Below, piece after piece: positions 1 through 7,000 of a DNA stretch of 7,447 nt; position 1 is the first letter of the stretch, and each line of letters begins with the position of its first letter. Under the pieces are notes generated by a model. That model made no database searches and was not told the origin of the DNA. It saw only the letters and a list, made by a program, of their open reading frames with translations. This DNA comes from an uncultured Flavobacteriales bacterium. GTDB taxonomy: Bacteria; Bacteroidota; Bacteroidia; Flavobacteriales_D; Sanyastnellaceae. The position numbers and the translations under genes are program-made. The stretch spans positions 1 through 7,447 of the forward strand of contig CALCNZ010000164.1 in NCBI GenBank assembly GCA_937897625.1. Reading direction: 5' to 3'.

Positions 1-68
1 ATGGCTCTGGGAGCGACACAACTGCTGACTGAAACAAGCAGACCGAAAATCCAAACGTATTTTTTCAT
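1..68 (-). CDS. Putative outer-membrane/periplasmic lipoprotein, N-terminal fragment (3' end outside window)
   Basis: Only the first 22 codons are visible. On the minus strand an ATG at 68-66 opens a frame reading MKKYVWIFGLLVSVSSC followed by VAPRA, which runs off the window edge. This is a textbook short lipoprotein signal peptide: two lysines after the start, a hydrophobic core (VWIFGLLVSV), and a lipobox V-S-S-C with the acylated cysteine at residue 17. The mature protein would therefore start at Cys17 and be processed by the Lgt/LspA route. The start codon lies one base after the mazG stop (TAG at 72-70), so the gene is probably the next member of the same operon and may be translated by reinitiating ribosomes. 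No Shine-Dalgarno is seen; the upstream region is A-rich, which is usual in Bacteroidota. No function can be given because the mature domain is not in the window. A chance open frame is possible, but the signal-peptide pattern and the exact spacing argue against it. Confidence 0.72.
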   Translation of the reverse strand, partial: MKKYVWIFGLLVSVSSCVAPRA

Positions 69-69
69 T

Positions 70-846
70 CTATGAATTCTTTTTTATTGCCTTTGCGCGA
101 TTCCAATATTCGTCCATTTCATTCAAGGTCATCTCCCCCATTTGCTTGCCGTCCTTCGCGCTTTCTGTTTCCAAATACTGAAAACGATAAATGAATTTCT
201 TGTTGGTCTTCTCTAATGCATCTTCCGGATGGATTCCCTTAAAACGCGCGTAGTTGATGAGTGAAAAAAGTAAATCGCCGAATTCTTCTTCTTGATCCTC
301 TTTCGTTTTTGCTTCTTTGAATTCATTCAATTCTTCCAAAACCTTTTCCCATACCTGATCGGCATTGTCCCAATCGAACCCCACTCCTTTCGCCTTGTCT
401 TGAATGCGCTGCGCCTTCACCATGGCAGGCAACGAACGAGGCACACCTTCCAACACACTCTTCTTTCCTTCCTTCAATTTTAATTTTTCCCAATTGGAAA
501 GTACTTCCGCTTCGTCTTTCACCAAAGTATCTCCGTATATATGCGGATGTCTTGATATAAGCTTCTCACAAATAGAATTCAACACATCGGCTACATCGAA
601 TGCCTCGGTCTCACTGGCAATGCGCGAATAAAATACCAAATGCAAAAACAAGTCGCCCAATTCCTTCTTCACCTCTTCCATGTTGCCATCTAAAATGGCA
701 TCGCCCAACTCATAGACTTCTTCAATGGATAAATGACGAAGACTTTCCAACGTCTGCTTCATGTCCCACGGACATTTCTCGCGGAGTTCGTCCATGATGG
801 TCAACAAGCGCTCGAACGCCTCTTTCTTCTGTTCTAGAGTATTCAT
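70..846 (-). CDS. mazG: Nucleoside triphosphate pyrophosphohydrolase MazG (two-domain)
   Basis: MazG hydrolyses (d)NTPs to the monophosphate and pyrophosphate in the cytosol and is regarded as a house-cleaning enzyme for the nucleotide pool. The 258-residue protein is close to the length of E. coli MazG (about 263) and has both tandem MazG domains. Domain 1 begins with CPWD (25-28) and carries the metal-binding helices as E42, E43, E46 and then E62, D65 (KELGDLF). RHPHIYGD (99-106) and NWEKLK (118-123) follow. The linker and second domain contain KAQRIQDKAKGVGFDW (144-159), then E171, E172, E175 and E188, D191 (EEFGDLLF), the Mg-binding EExxE...ExxD pattern of the active domain, and NKKFIYRF (215-222). 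All metal ligands are intact, so the enzyme should be active. Its ATG overlaps the mutB stop by four bases and its TAG lies one base before a lipoprotein start codon, placing it inside an operon. No own promoter is visible. The identification is firm; any specific link to the mutase is inference from position. Confidence 0.97.
   Translation of the reverse strand: MNTLEQKKEAFERLLTIMDELREKCPWDMKQTLESLRHLSIEEVYELGDAILDGNMEEVKKELGDLFLHLVFYSRIASETEAFDVADVLNSICEKLISRHPHIYGDTLVKDEAEVLSNWEKLKLKEGKKSVLEGVPRSLPAMVKAQRIQDKAKGVGFDWDNADQVWEKVLEELNEFKEAKTKEDQEEEFGDLLFSLINYARFKGIHPEDALEKTNKKFIYRFQYLETESAKDGKQMGEMTLNEMDEYWNRAKAIKKNS
843..846 (-). other. ATGA stop/start overlap, mutB to mazG
   Basis: The mazG ATG (846-844) overlaps the mutB TGA (845-843) in the same four-base arrangement as the mutA/mutB junction. 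It decides the mazG start, since MNTLEQKKEAF leads directly into the family's N-terminal helix, and indicates co-translation with the mutase. Confidence 0.9.
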
Positions 847-2894
847 GATTCTTTCAGCGCGTCGATCATTAATGTTAAAATTTCTTGCGCCGCAGATGCA
901 ATCTTAGTCCCAGGACCGAAAATTCCAACACATCCCGCTTCGTATAAAAAGTCGAAGTCTTGCTCGGGTATTACTCCGCCGGCAATGACGCCAATGTCTT
1001 CTCTTCCTAACTTCTTCAATTCAGAGATTAATTCCGGAATTAAAGTCTTGTGTCCTGCCGCTAAGGAAGACACTCCTACCATGTGCACATCGTTCTCTGC
1101 GGCTTGCTTCGCAACCTCAGCAGGTGTTTGGAACAACGGTCCCATGTCTACATCGAAGCCAATATCGGCAAACGATGTGGCAATCACTTTCGCTCCGCGA
1201 TCGTGTCCGTCTTGTCCCATTTTCGCAACCAAGATGCGCGGTCTTCTTCCCGCTAACTCGGCAAATTCATCTGAGCGTCTGCGCGCTTCAATAAAGTCTT
1301 TGTCCATGGCCGATTCGTTTGAATAAACTCCTGAAATACTTCTAATCTGTGCGGAATATCTTCCGTAAACCACCTCCAATGCACTTGAAATTTCACCCAA
1401 GGTTGCACGCAAGCGAGCGGCTTCCACCGAGAGCGCCAATAAGTTTCCACTTCCGCTCTGTGCCGCTTCAGTCAAGGCTTTCAAAGCTTGCTGACAAGCC
1501 ACTTCGTTGCGTTCAGCTTTCGTTTTCACTAATCTTTCAATTTGTGAAATACGCACCGCATCGTTGTCTACTTGTAAAATATCCATGGCGCTTTCTTCTT
1601 CCAACTGGAAAATATTCACACCAATAATCTTGTCTCTTCCACTGTCTATGCGTGCTTGCTTTCTCGCTGCAGCTTCTTCAATGCGCAATTTCGGAATGCC
1701 GGCTTCAATGGCTTTGGTCATTCCACCCATCTCTTCCACTTCTTCAATCAACTTCCAAGCAGCGTCCATAATTTCTTGCGTACGCTTTTCCACCACTTCA
1801 CTTCCACCCCACACATCTACTACTTCGCAAAGACCTGTTTCTTCTTGAATGATCAACTGCGTGTTTCGTGCAATGCGCGCGCTGTTGTCGGTTGGCAATG
1901 CAATGGCTTCATCGAGCGCATTGGTGTGCAAGCTCTGCGTTCCACCCCACGCTGCGCCGAGCGCTTCAATGCATGTGCGAGCTACGTTGTTGTATGGATC
2001 CTGACGCGTAAGAGACCAACCGCTGGTTTGACAGTGGGTTCTTAACGCCATTGATTTTTCGTTTTTCGGGTTGAAGGACTTAATCAGTTGTGCCCACAAC
2101 ACGCGTGCTGCACGCATCTTCGCAATTTCAGTCACTGTATCCATGCCTATAGCCCAGAAGAACGACAAACGCGGAGCGAAGTCGTCGATGCTCATGCCTG
2201 CTTTCAATCCGGCACGAACATATTCCAATCCGTCTGCCAACGTGTAAGCCAACTCAATCTCTTGCGTCGCTCCAGCCTCTTGCATGTGATAACCCGAAAT
2301 GGAAATCGGATTGAATTTCGGCATTTCCTTCGAACAGAATTCAAAGATGTCTGAGACAATGCGCATGCTTGGCGTTGGCGGATAGATGTATGTATTTCGA
2401 ACCATGAACTCTTTCAGAATATCGTTCTGAATGGTTCCGGTTAATTGTTCTGGACGAACACCTTGTTCTTCGGCGGCTACAATGTAGAAGGAAAGAATGG
2501 GTAGCACGGCTCCGTTCATGGTCATGCTCACCGACATTTCATTCAAAGGAATTGCATGGAACAAAACTTTCATGTCTTCCACTGAATCTATAGCTACGCC
2601 TGCCTTTCCAACGTCTCCCTTCACGCGCTCGTGATCACTGTCGTAACCTCTGTGGGTTGCTAAGTCGAAGGCAACAGACAATCCTTTTTGCCCCATGGCT
2701 AAGTTGCGTTTGTAGAACGCATTCGATTCCTCCGCGGTGCTGAAACCGGCATACTGACGAATGGTCCACGGACGCACGGTGTACATGCTGGCATATGGTC
2801 CACGTAAAAACGGCGCTGCGCCTGCTCCCCACGTTGCAGCCTTCACTTCTTCGTTGAAGTTAAATGGAACTTCTTTCCAATTCAATTTACTCAT
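843..2894 (-). CDS. mutB: Methylmalonyl-CoA mutase, large (catalytic, cobalamin-binding) subunit
   Basis: This is the adenosylcobalamin-dependent enzyme that interconverts (R)-methylmalonyl-CoA and succinyl-CoA, in propionate/odd-chain or branched amino acid breakdown or in reverse for propionate formation. The 683-residue chain has the TIM-barrel half (about 1-530) and the B12-binding half (about 550-683). Substrate-site residues known from the Propionibacterium enzyme align: T44, R46 and Y48 in RPWTIRQYAGFS (Y48 matches Tyr89), R166 in FMVRNTYIYPP (Arg207) and H203 in SGYHMQEAGAT (His244). The base-off cobalamin motif is intact: K558, D562 and axial ligand H564 in KMGQDGHDRG, SSL at 609-611 and GG at 639-640. 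The protein is about 40 residues shorter at the N-terminus than the Propionibacterium chain; I see no missing active-site motif. One local oddity is VDVWGGSEVVE (359-369), where most homologues, including human MMUT, have DPWGGSY. The ATG overlaps the mutA stop by four bases, and the mazG start overlaps its TGA, so it is the middle of a coupled operon. It should work as a heterodimer with MutA. Confidence 0.98.
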   Translation of the reverse strand: MSKLNWKEVPFNFNEEVKAATWGAGAAPFLRGPYASMYTVRPWTIRQYAGFSTAEESNAFYKRNLAMGQKGLSVAFDLATHRGYDSDHERVKGDVGKAGVAIDSVEDMKVLFHAIPLNEMSVSMTMNGAVLPILSFYIVAAEEQGVRPEQLTGTIQNDILKEFMVRNTYIYPPTPSMRIVSDIFEFCSKEMPKFNPISISGYHMQEAGATQEIELAYTLADGLEYVRAGLKAGMSIDDFAPRLSFFWAIGMDTVTEIAKMRAARVLWAQLIKSFNPKNEKSMALRTHCQTSGWSLTRQDPYNNVARTCIEALGAAWGGTQSLHTNALDEAIALPTDNSARIARNTQLIIQEETGLCEVVDVWGGSEVVEKRTQEIMDAAWKLIEEVEEMGGMTKAIEAGIPKLRIEEAAARKQARIDSGRDKIIGVNIFQLEEESAMDILQVDNDAVRISQIERLVKTKAERNEVACQQALKALTEAAQSGSGNLLALSVEAARLRATLGEISSALEVVYGRYSAQIRSISGVYSNESAMDKDFIEARRRSDEFAELAGRRPRILVAKMGQDGHDRGAKVIATSFADIGFDVDMGPLFQTPAEVAKQAAENDVHMVGVSSLAAGHKTLIPELISELKKLGREDIGVIAGGVIPEQDFDFLYEAGCVGIFGPGTKIASAAQEILTLMIDALKES
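2891..2894 (-). other. ATGA stop/start overlap, mutA to mutB
   Basis: The mutB ATG (2894-2892) and the mutA TGA (2893-2891) share bases, giving a four-base overlap. This geometry typically supports termination-reinitiation and would help keep the two mutase subunits near one-to-one. Confidence 0.9.
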
Positions 2895-4012
2895 GACTGC
2901 ACGTATTTGTTTTCACCAACGACTACGCGTTGTGCGTGTTGAAGGCTTCTTTCTTCTTTTTTTGTTTGAATGAATTGTTCCAATTTCTCGGAAGTTTCAA
3001 ATTCTTTCATGGTCGCAAGCGCCTTTGTTGAAAGGTCTTCCGTAAGCTTTTCCAATGCGTAACTTCCTTTCGCTAAATCGGAATATTGATCGAAGTAAGA
3101 TTCTTCAATTAATAAATGCTGAATGTTTCGTGCCCAACGAAGATGGTCGCTAACATCGGCTTTCTTCGCAAATTCCATTGGAAGTACTTCTATGCGATTT
3201 GCTCCGCCAACGCTTGCTGCCAATGCTTGAATGGTAGAACGAATAAGATTGTTGTCGGTGTCTTTCTTCGCTTGGAAGTATCCGTCTGTTTGCACCTTCA
3301 CGAAGGCGTGATTCGAACAGGCATGCTCGAAAGTTCCAGTCTTCATGACGTGCGACCACACCGCGCGGAAAGCCCGCAGCTTCGCGATTTCAACATACAA
3401 TTCACTTCCAACCGAAAAATGAAACAGGATTTGTGCGGAAGCATCGTCGATAGTCAAATGCGTATTTTCTATGAATTCAATTCCAGCTAAAACAGCACAT
3501 GCGATTTGTTCCGACGCTGTTGCGTGGTTAGCGAACAATGCGTTTGTGTTGATGTGTTTGGAATGAAAGAACGACAAAACGCCTGGGCGATCTTGTGCTT
3601 CGTAGGCTTGCTTAATCGCGTCTATCTGATCGTCGGCTTGCTCGGCATGCGCCTCTAACTCCCATTGGATGAAGCCGACGAAGATGTCTTTCAACGCCAC
3701 CTTCATATCACTAGCGTTGAAAGAAGCCGGAATGGTCAGGCTGTTCGCTCCGCCGTTCAATGCCTCCAACGCTAGACCATTCCATTGAAGTGGATCGGTT
3801 GTCTGAAACGATTGGTGCAACTGCCACGAAGTCGTTGCACGAAACGTTGGCTCTTCAGTCGTTTTCGCTTCTGTAGAATACGGAAATAAAAAAATCCCTT
3901 CTTCTTTTTGGCGAACCAAAGAGTCGAGGGACTTTCCTTTTAATTCTTTCTCGGCTAGCGCTTGCCAGTCTTGAAGGCTTTGATTTGAAAAAACTTCGTT
4001 TCTAATATTCAT
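2891..4012 (-). CDS. mutA: Methylmalonyl-CoA mutase, small (non-catalytic) subunit, short form
   Basis: MutA is the structural partner of MutB in heterodimeric methylmalonyl-CoA mutases; it keeps the barrel fold but does not catalyse. The 373-residue protein shows the family pattern: an N-terminal DWQALAEKELKGKSLDSLV (15-33) with EEGIFLFPYST (37-47), ALEALNGGANSLTI (82-94), FHFSVGSELYVEIAKLRAFR (197-216), DTDNNLIRSTIQALAASVGG (251-270) and ARNIQHLLIEES (294-305). KGSYALEKLTEDL (315-327) corresponds to the DPWGGSY region of the large subunit. The chain stops after RVVVGENKY (362-370), at the end of the barrel half. No DxHxxG motif and no flavodoxin-like B12 domain follow; the roughly 600-residue small subunits such as that of Propionibacterium have a degenerate one there. 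The stop codon forms an ATGA overlap with mutB, and the preceding surface-protein gene ends 24 bases upstream. No Shine-Dalgarno is seen before the ATG at 4012-4010. There is no sign of a frameshift: the frame that would be entered by slippage stops before mutB. Confidence 0.94.
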   Translation of the reverse strand: MNIRNEVFSNQSLQDWQALAEKELKGKSLDSLVRQKEEGIFLFPYSTEAKTTEEPTFRATTSWQLHQSFQTTDPLQWNGLALEALNGGANSLTIPASFNASDMKVALKDIFVGFIQWELEAHAEQADDQIDAIKQAYEAQDRPGVLSFFHSKHINTNALFANHATASEQIACAVLAGIEFIENTHLTIDDASAQILFHFSVGSELYVEIAKLRAFRAVWSHVMKTGTFEHACSNHAFVKVQTDGYFQAKKDTDNNLIRSTIQALAASVGGANRIEVLPMEFAKKADVSDHLRWARNIQHLLIEESYFDQYSDLAKGSYALEKLTEDLSTKALATMKEFETSEKLEQFIQTKKEERSLQHAQRVVVGENKYVQS

Positions 4013-4036
4013 GCAACGAAGTTAATTCGAAAATGC
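4013..4036. other. 24-base spacer between the CotH-like gene and mutA
   Basis: This is the only intergenic stretch of any size. It holds a four-base inverted repeat (CGAA-GTTAA-TTCG) without a following T-run in the transcription direction, too weak to call a terminator. No convincing Bacteroidota promoter (TTG / TAnnTTTG) is seen in it or just upstream. Readthrough from the surface-protein gene into mutA is therefore plausible, though a promoter hidden in the end of that gene cannot be excluded. Confidence 0.5.
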
Positions 4037-7000
4037 TTATCTGAACAGCGTCAATGTTCCCATTAATTCCAATCGTTCTCTGCTGCCAATAGGACGAACA
4101 TGCAACTTCCAAACGTACGCGTCGTTTTCTGAATAATTGGTGCCCGTTCCTTTGAACGTCCCGTTCCATCCTTTATTCGGATCGTTGGTTTCGAAGATTA
4201 AAACTCCCCAACGGTCGTAAATAGAAAAGCGGTAATCGGTGGGGTCAAATGCATTTAACACCGGCTTGAACACTTCGTTTAAGTCGTCGTTGTTCGGAGA
4301 GAACGAGTTGGGAACGAAATACAAAAACGGCTCTTTCGAGAAGTTGGCGATAATGGTATCTGTTGTGTTGAACGATGCTGAAACCTGGTATGCGGTGAGG
4401 TTCGGATTAATTGGTGTTCCGGCGGTAGACTCCCATCCCGTGAATTCCCAATAAGGTTCAGGAATTGATGTGAAGTTTACAAGCACGTTATCCTCGTTCT
4501 GAATAGTAAGCGAATTTGTTGTGGAATTACCCGTGTCGAATTGAACGGTTCCGGCAGCTGGCGGATTAACGATTACAGTGAGTTCATGATGCGGAATTAC
4601 ATCGAAGAATGCAACCAAGGTGTCTTCTTGTGTGAAGTTGAAATTCACGATAGAACTTGAAAGCGATGGGGAAAGCACATGGTTATTAATTTCCCAATGG
4701 TTGAACGTAGACCATGAATCGATAGGCATTGCTGCGAAATTCATGAATGTATTCTCTGTATAAACTTGTGTTGAAGGAAGCGGTGTCCAAGGACTTCCGT
4801 TTAAGTTTATTGTCCCTGCTCCTGCTGGCTGAACATCAACGGTCAAAGGGAAATCATGAATCACGGTGAACACAGCCACCAACGTATCGCTGACCATTAA
4901 ATGCAGAAGCACATCTGGAGAAAGTGTGTTCGGATTTAGCGGGTTGTTGTTTATTTCCCAGTGGTCGAACAAGGTTACTCCAGGAATTGGATTGGCTGTG
5001 AACGTGTAATCGATATCGGCTACGATTTCGTTGTTCCAAGGGTAAGCAGCTAGAACTGTTCCGTCCATGGTTACGGTACCCGTCCCTGCTGGCATAACAT
5101 CTACTTGAAGAATTGCGTGCGGTGTTTGATCGAAGATTGCGACAACCGTGTCGGCGGCACATGGATTAAAATAGACAGAAGTTGAAGTTGCGTTTGGAAG
5201 AATGGTAGCGTTGGAAGATTCCCAATGATTGAAGGTAAACCATGGATTCGCTGTAACGCTTACTGCTGTTGAATCTCCGGCATTCACAATAAACGAACTT
5301 GGATAGCTCGCTAGTGCGGTGCCATTGAACACTACGTTTCCGGCACCCGCTGGAAGAACATCGCTAAGAACGGTAACCGGACCAGAAGCGGGCACTCCGA
5401 ATACCGCTTGAAGAGTGACATCTGACTGAATGGTTAAAGTTGTAATGGCGGCTGTTGGGTCTCCAATGGTTCCAGTTCCGCTTATTATTTGCCAACCTTG
5501 AAAGGAGCTACACGGTCCCACAACAGAATCTACAATTGCTTCAATGTCTATGGGTAAATCTGCGAAATACGTTCCAGAGAAAGGAATTTCATTGGGATTT
5601 AATGCTGTTTCACCCACGACTATACTCCCCACTCCATCTATTTGAAATGTTACGTTGAAAGGAGTAACATCGTAGCAGCTTGAAATTCCATCGATAATCT
5701 CATTGGAACAACGCGCTTGAATGAAATCGCGCATGGCTTGTACATTGTTGTTCCAAGTTGTCACATTTCCACCCCAACGCTGGGTATGGCGCGTCATTTC
5801 AGGATCTATAACTACGATCATACTGTCTAACACTTCTATCATTCGATCACAAGAGAAAATCGTGTTTGAAAGTTCCGCATAGCGCTGAATGTAATCGGCG
5901 AAGAAATTTGGATTGTCAAATAAAGCGTTCAATACGGGAATATGACCTTGTCCGCCAACGTCTCCTTGGCTTTCAATCTGACAAGGATCGGCGGTTGGTT
6001 GTGTGCTTGGAACCCCCGTGTAGTTAATGTAGTGTCCGAAAGTAGCATCGTTGTCCCAAAGAGCATATCGCCAACGACGAGCATCGCCTAAGGGATTTGT
6101 ACCTTTCCACCAAGAGGTATTCCAATTGAGCCAATCGGTGCAAACCGTATAGCCATTCAATATGAAATAATCAATCAAACTCATGGTGTTGTACTGAGTC
6201 ACCACATAGTCGTAATTGGCCTGAGTGGCCATGTTGTTTGTGGTAATGAAATTCACCAGCGTGTTCCACTGCGTTTGCGGATTGAATCCAGGAGCAGCGG
6301 CGTATTCAGTCCATGTAGCTCCCCAAGTCTTCAGGTAGTCTACATTTCCAGCAGGTTGATCGTAATAATGTTTGGTATAGTCGGTGTCGTCTACTTTTTC
6401 ACGAATTTCATACACGCCCCAGTATTGTCCGTTTATGTAAACAATGCAGCTTCGGGTCTTGCGCTCATCGAGATGAAGATTTCCCAATCGAGACAATTCG
6501 CAAACGTAGGCATCGCGAATGTGGGCACCGTCTCCAGAAAATGGATAATTGTCGTTAGCAGCAGCCTTAAAGATGAGACGTTGATAGCTCTGCCTGGTGC
6601 TGGTGTGCAGCATTGGGTGTTCCACTTTATCATCGTACCCCAAAGCATCTCTGGTAATGTAGTCGAATCCTTTTTGTCCGTAAGCGTTGGAATCGTTTCC
6701 ATGTTCATTGCTGTCTCCATGCGATTCAACAACGAAAGTTCCATTTTGAAAGAACTCCATATTCGTCAATTCACTTCCGTTCCAACTTCCATCGAGTGTG
6801 GTTCCGGAAATCGAAACAACCGGTATCGTGTGGTTGTCGTTTCCGAAGAAGTAGGTGTTTGTTTCAGTAAAGGAAGGCAAAATGCCGGCGGTTGGAGAAT
6901 ATGCAATTGCACGCAAAACCGCTGTGGTGCTTATGTTTATTGGTCCAGTATAGAGTGTACTTGCATTCGACGGCTGAGTACCGTTTAATGTGTAATAGAT

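Noticed and set aside
1..75. Plus-strand frame MALGATQLLTETSRP... ending at a TGA at 73-75
   Set aside because: It has no recognisable features and lies antisense to the lipoprotein signal peptide, which is a much better explanation of the same bases.
985..2354. Several 88-129-codon plus-strand open frames opposite mutB
   Set aside because: They are antisense to a fully conserved enzyme and show Cys/His/Ser-rich translations typical of reverse-frame shadows.
2950..2970. A7 run near the end of mutA (ACA AAA AAA GAA) as a programmed -1 frameshift site that could fuse MutA to MutB
   Set aside because: I read the -1 frame: it reaches a TGA (after codons for RSRW) before the mutB ATG, so no fusion or extension could result.
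4013..4036. Inverted repeat CGAA...TTCG as a terminator of the CotH-like gene
   Set aside because: The stem is only four base pairs, it is AT-rich, and no T-run follows it in the transcription direction.
4020..4055. Bacteroidota-type promoter before mutA (TTG ... TAAGCATTTT)
   Set aside because: The -7-like element does not match TAnnTTTG and the spacing is not convincing; any AT-rich stretch would score as well.
6275..6988. Long 237-codon plus-strand open frame
   Set aside because: It is fully antisense to the CotH-like domain, whose family motifs are clear; the plus-strand translation shows no domain or coherent composition.
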